A stretch of 64,000 nt of DNA from Halomonas denitrificans (GTDB lineage: Bacteria > Pseudomonadota > Gammaproteobacteria > Xanthomonadales > Wenzhouxiangellaceae), in NCBI GenBank assembly GCA_019800895.1, contig JAHVKF010000001.1, positions 930,001 through 994,000 of the forward strand, in the 5' to 3' direction. Positions 14,839-24,202 of the stretch are shown here, in pieces. The notes beneath the pieces were generated by a model. The model was not told where the DNA came from and did not search any database. It saw only the letters and a program-made list of their open reading frames with translations. How positions within the stretch are numbered: the first letter of the stretch is position 1; each line of letters opens with the position of its first letter. Made by a program: the position numbers and the translations under genes.

Positions 14839-16620
14839 CTACTCGTCTTCGTGTCGCACGACCCGGTTGCGGCCCTCGTCCTTGGCACGATACAGCGCGC
14901 GGTCCGCGCGCCGTAGCGCCTCGGACCGGTCCAGTCCTTGCTCCAGCTCGGCCAGCACGCCGATCGAGACCGCCATCTCGATCCGGACTCCATCGTAATC
15001 GACGGGCCGCTCCGTCGCCGCACGATGGATCCGCCGCGCGACCTCGACGGCGGCAGAGCCGCTGAGCGAGCGCAGCACGATCGCGAACTCGTCGCCACCG
15101 AGCCGGCACAGCACGTCACCGTCGCGCAATTCGCGCAGGCATCGGCGGGTCAGCGAACGCAGCATCATGTCGCCGGCTTCGTGTCCGTGCGTGTCGTTGA
15201 TCTGCTTGAAATGATCCATGTCCAGCAACAGCAACGCGCCCTCGATACCGGAGTGCCGGGCGTCGTCCATCATCGCGCCGAGATAGCTCTCGAAGAAGCG
15301 TCGGTTGTAGGCGCCGGTCAGGGAGTCCTGGTTGGCCAGCGTCATCGCCCGGTGCTGCTCGTGCTCGGCGCGGATGCGCTGCTCACGCAACTGGCCGACC
15401 CGGTAGGAAAGCCCGAGCGCGAGAATCATCGCCTCGAGCACACTGCCGACGTAGAGCGCGTACTCGGCGATCGGTGTACGAGGGATCGCCTCGACGCCGA
15501 TCAACGAACGGATGAAGCCTCCGCCCAGGAACGCTCCCCAGGCGGCGAGAAAGATCCACGCGGCACTGGAACCTCGTCGTCCGGCCAGCAGGGCGGCGCC
15601 GATCAACGCGAACACGGTCACCGAGCTCAGCAGCTGCGAGGCGGGACCGAACACGGCGGCCGCCTTCAACGGCACGAAGGCGGACACCACCGCAAGAGCG
15701 AGGAAGACCAGGGCGATCGCGGACAGGGCCCTGCTGTACTTCGGAATCCGATCCTCGGCACCGGCGAAGACCTGGAAGAACCGGATGGTCGCCGCCATCA
15801 TCAGGCAGCTCAGGACGACGATGACCAGCAGCTCGCGCTCGCGAAGCCCATCGGGCAGGAGCGGCTGGAGCAGCCCGGCGTCCATGCCCATGAACAGCAG
15901 CACTGCAGTCATGGCCAGGACGTACATCCGGTGCCCGGGCGTGCGCAGGTTCAGGTAGAGCACGAGGTTGTAGAAGACCAGCGCGAACATCGCGCCGAAG
16001 TACAGACCGAAGGCCCACATCGCGGTCGAACGATCGGCCAGGTATCCGGTCACGGGCTGCACCGATACGTCGAGCGGCCCCAGCGAGCCCTGCAGCGTCT
16101 CGGCACGAATCAGGAGTTCGGCCCGCTGCCCCGGCGCAAGTTCCAGCGGGTAGACGAGATGCCAGGCGAGAATCTCCGTCGGGCGGTAGTCCGCAAGGCC
16201 GTTGCTGTAGGTGGCATGACCGCCGTCGGCCGTCGGCACGTACAGCTCGAGGACGCGGAAGTACCGTCGCTTGACCTCGAGAACCCAGGAGCCGCTCGCG
16301 GATGCATTGGCCTGCAGCGGAATCCGCAGCCAGACCCGCCCCTCGGGCGGCGTCTCGAACTCGCCGAGCGGGCGGAACCCGTCGGCGGCCAGCACATCGG
16401 CGGCGGAACGCAGCGTTCCGTCGTCGACGCGGACCAGCGCCTCGTCCTGGAGCCGAAGCGTCTTCCCGTCCATGGGCAGAGTGACGACGGTCTGCGCGAA
16501 CGCGTTCCCGGCCGCCACCAGCAGGACGGCGAGCAGCACCATCCTGCAGTTGAACGCTGCGTGCCTCAAGATGTCGCCTCTTCCTCCGGGGTCGGTGTCC
16601 GGACGACCGCTGCCGCCCAT
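14839..16620 (-). CDS. 7TM-DISM diguanylate cyclase
   Basis: A 593-residue protein. A signal sequence (MVLLAVLLVAAGNAFA) is followed by a 7TMR-DISM extracellular sensor domain (~45-180), seven membrane helices (~200-400), a short coiled linker and a GGDEF domain. GGDEF is intact at 508-512 and the inhibitory RxxD site is present (RDGD, 499-502), so it should make c-di-GMP with product feedback. DISM domains often bind carbohydrate-like ligands. The ATG at 16620 gives an N-terminal extension; the signal peptide suggests a real start near 16542 or a TTG in between. It is 43 bases upstream of the amine oxidase gene and could share its transcript, but functional linkage is not shown. Confidence 0.9.
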   Translation of the reverse strand: MGGSGRPDTDPGGRGDILRHAAFNCRMVLLAVLLVAAGNAFAQTVVTLPMDGKTLRLQDEALVRVDDGTLRSAADVLAADGFRPLGEFETPPEGRVWLRIPLQANASASGSWVLEVKRRYFRVLELYVPTADGGHATYSNGLADYRPTEILAWHLVYPLELAPGQRAELLIRAETLQGSLGPLDVSVQPVTGYLADRSTAMWAFGLYFGAMFALVFYNLVLYLNLRTPGHRMYVLAMTAVLLFMGMDAGLLQPLLPDGLRERELLVIVVLSCLMMAATIRFFQVFAGAEDRIPKYSRALSAIALVFLALAVVSAFVPLKAAAVFGPASQLLSSVTVFALIGAALLAGRRGSSAAWIFLAAWGAFLGGGFIRSLIGVEAIPRTPIAEYALYVGSVLEAMILALGLSYRVGQLREQRIRAEHEQHRAMTLANQDSLTGAYNRRFFESYLGAMMDDARHSGIEGALLLLDMDHFKQINDTHGHEAGDMMLRSLTRRCLRELRDGDVLCRLGGDEFAIVLRSLSGSAAVEVARRIHRAATERPVDYDGVRIEMAVSIGVLAELEQGLDRSEALRRADRALYRAKDEGRNRVVRHEDE

Positions 16621-16736
16621 GCCGGCCGTTCAGGCTGCGGCTCCGCAACCGGCCTGCGTTTCGATCAACCGGACCGATGGAAGTCTACTGGAACGCTTCG
16701 CCTCCCGCGACCCGGGTCTGCCCGCGGCGGGCCGGC

Positions 16737-17318
16737 TCAGAGGGACGACGCCGGCACGCCGTCGCAGCGCTCGACTTCGCGCTGCCCGACCTCGCGGTCG
16801 CCGCCGACCCAGCACTGATCGAGCACGGAGCAGTAGCAGACTTCCGTTGCCCAGTCTTCGCTCAGCGAGCGCATCAGGTCGACGGCGTCGACCTCGCTCA
16901 GGGCCGAGTCGGCCGGGTAGCGAAGCTCGAAGGGATTCAGGGTTTCACCGGCCGCCATGATTCGCCCGGTCGAGTACTGCACCGAACGATCCGCGCCGTC
17001 GGGCATACGCTGGAGGAGATCGCTGATGTCGTCCACGATCTCGTCGCCGCTGCGCAGGGTCAGGCGCTCGATCCTTGCAGGACCGACACCGGCGTTGTGC
17101 AGCTTCAGGCCGATCACGAGATCGCCTGAACTTCGGTCGACATAGCCTTCGGTCTGAACGGCCGGCCAGACGGATGCACGCACTTCCTGCCGCATCACCC
17201 GGCCCTGGTCCCAGCTCACGTAGAGCGCCGCGACGCCGACCACGATCGCAACGATCGAGCCGACGGTCTCGAAGTGCCGATGCCACGGCTTGCGGTCCTG
17301 CCCGGTGTTCGTCCCCAT
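16737..17318 (-). CDS. Hypothetical single-pass membrane protein
   Basis: A 193-residue protein that I do not recognise. One hydrophobic segment (about 17-36, ETVGSIVAIVVGVAALYVSW) is followed by a coiled stretch and a domain with beta character (DLVIGLKLHNAGVGPARIERL). The C-terminal part has three Cys (EVCYCSVLDQCW), which could form a disulfide or bind metal if it faces the periplasm. HNAGVGPA is seen in several uncharacterised membrane-anchored proteins of proteobacteria. It lies between the lpdA and DISM-cyclase genes on the same strand, 116 bases upstream of the cyclase. Confidence 0.7.
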   Translation of the reverse strand: MGTNTGQDRKPWHRHFETVGSIVAIVVGVAALYVSWDQGRVMRQEVRASVWPAVQTEGYVDRSSGDLVIGLKLHNAGVGPARIERLTLRSGDEIVDDISDLLQRMPDGADRSVQYSTGRIMAAGETLNPFELRYPADSALSEVDAVDLMRSLSEDWATEVCYCSVLDQCWVGGDREVGQREVERCDGVPASSL

Positions 17319-17385
17319 CTCCGCCTCTCCCTGGCAATCCCGCCACTCCCGGACAATCTTCTGCCCTGCGCCGCGCGTGCCGGAC

Positions 17386-19230
17386 CTACTTCTTCTTCGG
17401 CGCGTACAGGTCCGTGATCGTGCCTTCGAACATCTCCGCGGCCATCATCACCGATTCGCTCAGGGTCGGGTGCGGATGGATCGTCAATCCGATGTCTTCG
17501 GCCGTGGCGCCCATCTCGATCGCCAATCCGATTTCGGCGATCAGGTCGCCGGCGTGCAAACCGACCACGCCGCCGCCGATCACCCGGCCGCTCTTCTCGT
17601 CGAACAACAGCTTGGTGAAGCCCTCGGACCGGTCCATGCCCAGCGCGCGGCCGCTGGCCGCCCACGGGAACTTGCCGACGCCGAAGTCCAGGCCCTGCTC
17701 CTTCGCCTGGTTTTCGGTCACGCCGACCCAGGCGACTTCCGGATCGGTGTAGGCCACCGATGGGATGGTCCGGGCGTCGGCGGCGCGCTTGTGGCCGGCG
17801 GCGACTTCGGCCGCGACCTTGCCCTCGTAGCTGGCCTTGTGGGCCAGCATCGGCTGGCCGACCAGGTCGCCGATGGCGAAGATGTGCCGCTGGTTCGTGC
17901 GCATCTGGCCGTCGACCTCGATGAAGCCGCGATCGGTGACGGTCACACCGGCCTCGTCGGCGCCGATCGAATCGCCGTTCGGGCGGCGGCCGACGCAGAC
18001 CAGCACGCGGTCGAAGTCGGCGGTCGATGGCGCGTCCTCGCCATCGAAGGTCGCGGTCAGCGCCGAATCGCCGGCATCGACCCCCTCGACCTTGGTCTCG
18101 AGGTGGAACTGCACGCCCTGCTTCTCGAGATGCTGCTTCAGGGGCTTGACCAGGTCCGGGTCGGCACCCGGCATCAGCTGGTCCATCATCTCGACCACCG
18201 TGATCGTCGACCCCAGCGCGCGGTAGACGCAGGCCATTTCAAGCCCGATGATGCCGCCGCCGATGATCAGCAGGCGCTCCGGCACATCGGTCAGCTCGAG
18301 CGCACCGGTGGAGTCCATCACCCGCTCGTCGTCCCAGGGAATGCCGGGAATCTGCATCACGCGCGACCCGGCCGCGATGATGCATTGCGCGAAGGACACC
18401 GTCCTCGATTCACCGTCGTGCTCGACGGCGATCTCGTGCGACGAGGTGAACGCGCCTCTGCCCGTGATCACCTCGACCTTGCGCTTCTTCGCCATGCCGG
18501 CCAGGCCGCCGGTCAGCTTGTCGACGGTGGCCTGCTTGAAATTCCGCAGCTTGTCGAGTTCGATCTCCGGCTCGCCGAAGGACACGCCGTGCTCGGCCAG
18601 GTGCGCCGCCGAGTCGATGACCTGGCCGACGTGCAGCAGCGCCTTCGACGGAATGCAGCCCACGTTCAGGCAGACCCCGCCCAGGGACTCGTAGCGCTCG
18701 ATCAGCGCAACCTTGAGGCCAAGGTCGGCGGCGCGGAACGCGGCCGTGTAACCCCCGGGGCCGGCGCCGAGCACCACCAGGTCGAAGTCGGCATCGGTCG
18801 GCGCGTCGCTCGACCGGGGAGCGGCGGAAGACTTCCTGGCCGGGGTCGCTGAGGGCGACGAGCCCTTCGATTCGGATTCCGGGTCGCCGGTCTCGTTGTT
18901 CGGCGAGGCCGATTCTTCTTCCGACGTCGCGTCGGCCTTCGCGCCCTCGCGGCCCGAGTCGGAATCGTCGCCTTCCCCGCCCGCGGCCTCTTCGACCTCG
19001 AGGACGCCGATCACGTCGCCTTCGGAAACCTCGTCGCCTTCACTCACCTTCAGCTCGACCAGCCTGCCGGCTGCCGGAGAGGGCAGGTCCATCGTCGCCT
19101 TGTCCGACTCCATCGTCAGCAGCGACTGCTCGGCCTCGACCGTGTCGCCCTCGGACACCAGCACCTCGATCACCGGCACCTTGTCGAAGTCGCCGATATC
19201 GGGGACGCGGATTTCAGTTCGTTTGCTCAT
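17386..19230 (-). CDS. lpdA: Dihydrolipoyl dehydrogenase (E3) with N-terminal lipoyl domain
   Basis: A 614-residue protein. Residues 1-80 form a lipoyl domain with the lipoylated Lys44 (ESDKATMD); an acidic, disordered linker runs to ~145. The E3 part follows: FAD motif VVLGAGPGGYTAAF, redox pair Cys187/Cys192 (GGVCLNVGCIPSK), an NAD-binding GGGIIGLE, and the dimer-interface HPHPTLSES with the catalytic His. It reoxidises dihydrolipoamide of the pyruvate dehydrogenase complex with NAD. A lipoyl-fused E3 is typical of several beta- and gammaproteobacteria. It is the last gene of the aceE-aceF-lpdA operon, separated from aceF by a repeat element. Confidence 0.96.
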   Translation of the reverse strand: MSKRTEIRVPDIGDFDKVPVIEVLVSEGDTVEAEQSLLTMESDKATMDLPSPAAGRLVELKVSEGDEVSEGDVIGVLEVEEAAGGEGDDSDSGREGAKADATSEEESASPNNETGDPESESKGSSPSATPARKSSAAPRSSDAPTDADFDLVVLGAGPGGYTAAFRAADLGLKVALIERYESLGGVCLNVGCIPSKALLHVGQVIDSAAHLAEHGVSFGEPEIELDKLRNFKQATVDKLTGGLAGMAKKRKVEVITGRGAFTSSHEIAVEHDGESRTVSFAQCIIAAGSRVMQIPGIPWDDERVMDSTGALELTDVPERLLIIGGGIIGLEMACVYRALGSTITVVEMMDQLMPGADPDLVKPLKQHLEKQGVQFHLETKVEGVDAGDSALTATFDGEDAPSTADFDRVLVCVGRRPNGDSIGADEAGVTVTDRGFIEVDGQMRTNQRHIFAIGDLVGQPMLAHKASYEGKVAAEVAAGHKRAADARTIPSVAYTDPEVAWVGVTENQAKEQGLDFGVGKFPWAASGRALGMDRSEGFTKLLFDEKSGRVIGGGVVGLHAGDLIAEIGLAIEMGATAEDIGLTIHPHPTLSESVMMAAEMFEGTITDLYAPKKK

Positions 19231-19255
19231 GACTCACTCAGATTCAAAGGCTGGC

Positions 19256-19424
19256 TTTACCGCAGTTGAACGCGGATGAACGCAGATTGAAGATCAAAAA
19301 CAAATCGCCGGACCCCTTGCAGTCCAGTGCTTGCCCACGCCTTCGATTCGTGCAGTCGATGCTGACATTGGGCGGTTGTGCTCTTGCCTTTCATCCGCGT
19401 TCATCTGCGTCCATCTGCGGTAAA
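19256..19424. repeat. Type A inverted-repeat element, copy 2, between aceF and lpdA
   Basis: A 169-base element bounded by TTTACCGCAGTTGAACGCGG on the left and its imperfect reverse complement (…CCATCTGCGGTAAA) on the right. The arms are about 36 bases with a few mismatches. It fills most of the 203-base gap between the aceF stop and lpdA start. The interior has no supportable gene. An RNA copy would form a long hairpin between the two cistrons. Confidence 0.85.
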
Positions 19425-19433
19425 AATCGATTT

Positions 19434-21227
19434 CTAAAGAATCAAACGACGGATATCGCCGAGGACGTGGGCCAGGTACTGGGTGAAGCGGGCCGCGTCG
19501 GCGCCGTCGATGACCCGGTGGTCGTAGGACAGGGACAGCGGCAGCATCAGGCGCGGCTCGAAGGTCTCGCCGTTCCAGACCGGCTTCGTCTCGGCCTTCG
19601 AAACCCCGAGGATCGCGACTTCCGGCGCGTTGATGATCGGCGTGAATGCCGTCCCACCGATGCCGCCGAGGCTGGAGATCGAGAAGCAACCGCCGGTCAT
19701 TTCGTCTCGAGACAGCTTGCCGTCGCGCGCCTTGCCCGACAGCTCGGTCAGGTCGTGCGCCAGGTCCAGCAGGGATTTAGAGTCCGCGTCGCGGATCACC
19801 GGAACCATCAGGCCGTTCGGCGTATCGACGGCGACGCCGACATGGAAGTACTTCTTCCAGACCAGCGACTGGCCGTCGGCCGACAGCGAGGTGTTGAATT
19901 TCGGATACTTCTTCAGGCCGGCCACCACGGCCTTGATCAGGAACACCAGCGGGGTCATCTTCGTGCCCGCCGCTTCCGCGTCGGCCTTGCTGGCCTTGCG
20001 GAACGCGTCCATCTCGGTGATGTCCGCCTCGTCGAACTGGGTCACGTGCGGAATCGACACCCAGTTGCGATGGAGATTGGGGCCGGAAATCTTCTGGATC
20101 CGCGACAGCGGCTTTTCCTCGATCTCGCCGAACTTCGCGAAGTCGACCTTTGGCGCGTCCGCGACCGCCAGGCCGCTGCCCGACGACGCCGTGCCGCGGC
20201 CGCCGTCTCCCTGCATCGTGGCCTTGACGTGTTGCTTCAGGTCCGACTCGGTGATCCGGCCGTGGGCGCCGCTGCCCTTCACGCCGGCGAGGTCGACCCC
20301 CAGTTCGCGCGCCAGCTTGCGGACCGCCGGCGAGGCGTGCGGGATCGACGACGGGTCGCGACCCATCTCCGCGAAGGGCACCGGCGGCGGCTTGAGCTCG
20401 CCGTCGCCGGACGATCCGGCCGCCGAGCCTTCGCTCGAGGCGTCGGATCCGGACGACTTCGGTGCGTGCGATTCCTTCGGCGCCGATTCGTCCGAACGCG
20501 ACCCTTCCGACCTGGAAGAACCGTCCGATGCTTCGTCGCGTTCGGACCCGGTGTCCTCCCCGGCGCCGCTCGACTTCGAAACCTTCATCCGGCCGATCAC
20601 ATCGCCCTCGGACACCTCGTCGCCGACCCCGACCTCCAGCTCCAGGATCGTGCCCGACTCGGGCGCCGGGATGTCCATGGTCGCCTTGTCGGATTCCAGC
20701 GTCAGCAGCGACTGCTCGGCCTCGACCGTCTCGCCCTTCTCGACCAGCACCTCGATCACCGGCACCTTGTCGAAGTCGCCGATATCGGGTACGCGGATCT
20801 CGATCGTTTCCGACCCGCCGTCGCCGGCGCCATCGTCGCCGCCGGTCGATCCGTCGTCCGATCCGCCGTCGGGGCCCGCCGCCGGCGCGCTGCCCGAATC
20901 GTCGGCCTCGCGCTCCTCGGAGGTCGATCCGGAGCGCTCGTCGTTGCCGCCGTCGTTCGATCCCGCGCCTTCGTCCGCGGCATCGTCATCGAGCTCCATT
21001 TCGCCGATCACGTCGCCTTCGGACACCTCGTCGCCTTCCTTGACCGACAGCTTGACCAGCTTGCCCGCCGCCGGCGACGGCACTTCCATCGTCGCCTTGT
21101 CCGATTCCAGCGTGACCAGCGACTGCTCGGCCTCGATGGCGTCGCCCTCGGCGACCAGCACTTCGATCACCGGCACCTTGTCGAAGTCGCCGATGTCGGG
21201 GACGCGAATTTCGGTTCGTTTGCTCAT
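19434..21227 (-). CDS. aceF: Dihydrolipoyllysine-residue acetyltransferase (E2)
   Basis: A 597-residue protein. Two lipoyl domains (Lys44, and Lys181 in LESDKATMDIP) are joined by long acidic Gly/Ser/Asp linkers. A peripheral-subunit-binding domain follows (~275-330: ASPAVRKLARELGVDL, GRITESDL), then the catalytic domain with His570 and Asp574 in DHRVIDGADAARF. It transfers acetyl groups from lipoyl to CoA and forms the core of the pyruvate dehydrogenase complex. Its first 26 residues are almost identical to those of Lpd. It lies downstream of aceE with a repeat element between. Confidence 0.96.
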   Translation of the reverse strand: MSKRTEIRVPDIGDFDKVPVIEVLVAEGDAIEAEQSLVTLESDKATMEVPSPAAGKLVKLSVKEGDEVSEGDVIGEMELDDDAADEGAGSNDGGNDERSGSTSEEREADDSGSAPAAGPDGGSDDGSTGGDDGAGDGGSETIEIRVPDIGDFDKVPVIEVLVEKGETVEAEQSLLTLESDKATMDIPAPESGTILELEVGVGDEVSEGDVIGRMKVSKSSGAGEDTGSERDEASDGSSRSEGSRSDESAPKESHAPKSSGSDASSEGSAAGSSGDGELKPPPVPFAEMGRDPSSIPHASPAVRKLARELGVDLAGVKGSGAHGRITESDLKQHVKATMQGDGGRGTASSGSGLAVADAPKVDFAKFGEIEEKPLSRIQKISGPNLHRNWVSIPHVTQFDEADITEMDAFRKASKADAEAAGTKMTPLVFLIKAVVAGLKKYPKFNTSLSADGQSLVWKKYFHVGVAVDTPNGLMVPVIRDADSKSLLDLAHDLTELSGKARDGKLSRDEMTGGCFSISSLGGIGGTAFTPIINAPEVAILGVSKAETKPVWNGETFEPRLMLPLSLSYDHRVIDGADAARFTQYLAHVLGDIRRLIL

Positions 21228-21252
21228 GGTCTACTCGAATTCAAGAACTGGA

Positions 21253-21405
21253 TTTACCGCGGATGGACGCAGATGAACGCAGATGAAACCCAAACAAGGA
21301 CCCGCCGATCCGTTCATGCGCTCTTGATCGACAGATTCGCCGTTCGTTGACTACACCTTGACTCTCGCCTTTCATCCGCGTCCATCCGCGTTCATCTGCG
21401 GCAAA
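21253..21405. repeat. Type A inverted-repeat element, copy 3, between aceE and aceF
   Basis: A 153-base element bounded by TTTACCGCGGATGGACGCAG and the imperfect reverse complement (…TTCATCTGCGGCAAAA). It ends 5 bases short of the aceE stop codon and takes up most of the 183-base aceE-aceF gap. No gene is seen inside it. Confidence 0.85.
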
Positions 21406-21410
21406 AATTG

Positions 21411-24098
21411 TCAAACCGACGTCGGCAGCGGCTTTTCCGGGTCGATGCCGAGCTTGTCGCGGGCGGCGAAGAGCTCGGAGCGGCTGATTTCCTCGCGCTG
21501 GTACAGGCCCGCAAGTGCTGCGTAGGCGATGTGGTAGCGATCGACCTCGAAGAACTTCCTCAGGTTCTCGCGCGTATCCGACCGGCCGAAACCGTCGGTG
21601 CCCAGCACCAGGTAGTCGCGGTGCGGAATGAACGCCCGGACCTGGTCGGCGTAGCCGCGGATGTAGTCCGTGGCCGCGATCACCGGCCCCTCGCGGTCGA
21701 TGAGCAGCTGGCTGATGTACGGCAGCTCGCCCTGCTCCTCCGGCCGCAGGCGATTGGATCGGTTGACCGCAACCGCCTCCTTGCGCAGCTCGTTGAAGCT
21801 GGTGACCGACCAGATATCGCTCGCGACCTTGAACTGCTCTTCCAGGATCTCGGCCGCGGCGATCACCTCGTTGAGGATGGCGCCGGAGCCCATCAGCTGG
21901 ACCACCGCGCGACGTTCACGATCGCCCTTCTCCCAGCCGGCGTCCCTGAACAGGTACATGCCTTTCCGGATGCCGTCCTCGCAACCCTCCGGCATCGGCG
22001 GGTGCTTGTAGTTCTCGTTCAGCGTGGTGATGTAGTAGTAGACGTCTTCCTGGTCCACGTACATGCGGCGCAGGCCGTCGTGCAGGATCACGGCCAGCTC
22101 GTAGCCGAAGGTCGGGTCGTAGGTCACGCAGTTCGGAATGGTGCCGGCCAGCACGTGGCTGTGTCCGTCCTCGTGCTGCAGGCCTTCGCCGTTGAGCGTG
22201 GTTCGGCCCGAGGTGCCGCCGATCAGGAAGCCGCGGGCGCGCATGTCGCCGGCCGCCCAGGCCAGGTCGCCCACCCGCTGGAAGCCGAACATCGAATAGA
22301 ACGCGTAGAACGGAATCATCGGCAGGCCGTTCGACGCATAGCTGGTCGCGGCTGCGATCCAGGAGCTCATCGAACCGGCCTCCGTGATGCCTTCCTGCAG
22401 CACCTGCCCGGCCTTGTCTTCCTTGTAGAACGCCAGCTGGTCCGAGTCGACCGGCTCGTAGAGCTGGCCGAAGGGCGCGTAGATTCCGATCTGGCGGAAC
22501 AGGCCTTCCATGCCGAAGGTCCGGCCCTCGTCGCAGATGATCGGCACGACGTTGTCCTTCAGGTTCTTGTCGCGCAGCAGCACGGCCAGGACCCGCACGA
22601 AGGCCATGGTGGTGGAGATCTCGCGATCGCCCGATCCCTTGAGCACGGTCTCGAAGGCCTCGAGGTCGGGAATCTCCAGCTTCGGCGCCTCGCTGGAGCG
22701 CTGCGGCAGGAACCCGCCCAGCTTGCTCCTGCGCTCCTTCATGTAGCGGACTTCGTCGGAGTCGGCACCGGGATGGTAGTACGGCACGTCGGCCAGGTCC
22801 TCGTCGCGGACCGGCACGTTGAAGCGGTCGCGGAAGTACTTCACCCCCTCGTCGTCGAGCTTCTTCTGCTGGTGCGAGATGTTCATGCCCTCGCCCGACT
22901 GGCCCAGGCCGTAGCCCTTGATGGTCTTGGCGAGGATGACCGTCGGCGCGCCTTCGTGATGGGTGGCGGCGTGATAGGCCGCGTGGATCTTGTACGGGTC
23001 GTGGCCGCCGCGGTTCAGGCGCCAGATGTCCTCGTCGCTCATGTCGGCGACCAATTCCTTCAGCTCGTCGTACGCGCCGAAGAAGTGCTCGCGGACGTAG
23101 CCGCCGTCCATGGCCTTGTACTTCTGGTACTCGCCGTCGATCGCCTCTTCCATTCGCTTGCGCAGCAGGCCCTTCGTGTCGCGGGCCAGCAGCGGGTCCC
23201 AGTACGACCCCCAGATCACCTTGATCACGTTCCAGCCGGCCCCGCGGAACACGCCTTCGAGCTCCTGGATGATCTTGCCGTTGCCCCGGACCGGACCGTC
23301 GAGACGCTGCAGGTTGCAGTTGACGACGAAGATCAGGTTGTCGAGCTTCTCGCGCCCGGCCAGCGAGATCGCCCCCAGGGACTCGGGCTCGTCGCATTCG
23401 CCGTCGCCCATGAAGCACCAGACCTTGCGCTTGCCGGCATCGGTCAGCTGCCGGTTGGTCAGGTACTTGAGGAACCGGGCCTGGTAGATCGCCATGATCG
23501 GCCCCAGGCCCATCGAGACCGTCGGAAGCTGCCAGAAGTCCGGCATCAACCACGGGTGCGGATAGGAACTCAGGCCCTCGCCGTCGACCTCCTGGCGGAA
23601 GCCGTCGAGCTGCTCCTTGCTCAAGCGGCCCTCGAGGAACGCGCGCGCGTAGATGCCCGGCGAAGAATGGCCCTGGATGTAGACCAGGTCGGATCCGTCC
23701 GGATGGTCGGGTCCCTTGAAGAAATGGTTGAAGCCCACGTCGTAGAGCGTGGCTGCCGAGGCGAAGCTGGCGATGTGGCCGCCGAGCTCACCGCCGCGCC
23801 GTGCCGCGCGCACGACCATGGCCATGGCGTTCCAGCGGATGATCGACCGGATCCGCCGCTCCAGCGCGCCGTCTCCGGGCATGTTGGGCTCGCGCGCCGG
23901 CGGGATCGTGTTGATGTAGGCGGTGGTCAGGTCGAACGGCAGGTGGGCACCGGAGCGGCGCGCCAGTTCGACCAGCTTGTCGAGCAGGAAGTGGGCGCGC
24001 TCGGCGCCCTCGCGGTCGATCACCGCTTCCAGCGATTCCAGCCACTCGCGGGTTTCTTCCGGGTACTGGTCCTTCGGATCGGAATACTGGTCTACCAT
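21411..24098 (-). CDS. aceE: Pyruvate dehydrogenase E1 component, homodimeric
   Basis: An 895-residue protein of the usual homodimeric E1 length. The thiamine diphosphate motif is present as MGDGECDEPES followed by the NLIFVVNCNLQRLDGPV block; YIQGHSSPGIYARAFLEGRL, RGGHDPYKIHAAYHAA and the transketolase-like middle and C-terminal domains are also typical of AceE. It decarboxylates pyruvate and acetylates the lipoyl groups of AceF. The start ATG 24098 is the first of the frame. A TACAAT hexamer (24145-24140, minus strand) lies 42 bases upstream and could be the operon -10 box, though no good -35 is visible. An SDR gene runs divergently. Confidence 0.97.
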   Translation of the reverse strand: MVDQYSDPKDQYPEETREWLESLEAVIDREGAERAHFLLDKLVELARRSGAHLPFDLTTAYINTIPPAREPNMPGDGALERRIRSIIRWNAMAMVVRAARRGGELGGHIASFASAATLYDVGFNHFFKGPDHPDGSDLVYIQGHSSPGIYARAFLEGRLSKEQLDGFRQEVDGEGLSSYPHPWLMPDFWQLPTVSMGLGPIMAIYQARFLKYLTNRQLTDAGKRKVWCFMGDGECDEPESLGAISLAGREKLDNLIFVVNCNLQRLDGPVRGNGKIIQELEGVFRGAGWNVIKVIWGSYWDPLLARDTKGLLRKRMEEAIDGEYQKYKAMDGGYVREHFFGAYDELKELVADMSDEDIWRLNRGGHDPYKIHAAYHAATHHEGAPTVILAKTIKGYGLGQSGEGMNISHQQKKLDDEGVKYFRDRFNVPVRDEDLADVPYYHPGADSDEVRYMKERRSKLGGFLPQRSSEAPKLEIPDLEAFETVLKGSGDREISTTMAFVRVLAVLLRDKNLKDNVVPIICDEGRTFGMEGLFRQIGIYAPFGQLYEPVDSDQLAFYKEDKAGQVLQEGITEAGSMSSWIAAATSYASNGLPMIPFYAFYSMFGFQRVGDLAWAAGDMRARGFLIGGTSGRTTLNGEGLQHEDGHSHVLAGTIPNCVTYDPTFGYELAVILHDGLRRMYVDQEDVYYYITTLNENYKHPPMPEGCEDGIRKGMYLFRDAGWEKGDRERRAVVQLMGSGAILNEVIAAAEILEEQFKVASDIWSVTSFNELRKEAVAVNRSNRLRPEEQGELPYISQLLIDREGPVIAATDYIRGYADQVRAFIPHRDYLVLGTDGFGRSDTRENLRKFFEVDRYHIAYAALAGLYQREEISRSELFAARDKLGIDPEKPLPTSV

Positions 24099-24202
24099 GA
24101 TGCTGTGTCTACCCTGCCCGGTTCTGGTTCGGACTGCACATTGTACGGGTTCGCCGTCCGTGTCGCGCCCGAAGCGGCCGGGTCGCCCGCAGCGAGGATG
24201 CG

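Noticed and set aside
12195-15065. A 956-residue open frame on the plus strand
   Set aside because: It is fully antisense to the borosin, amine oxidase and cyclase genes, has no family motifs, and is typical of long chance frames in GC-rich DNA.
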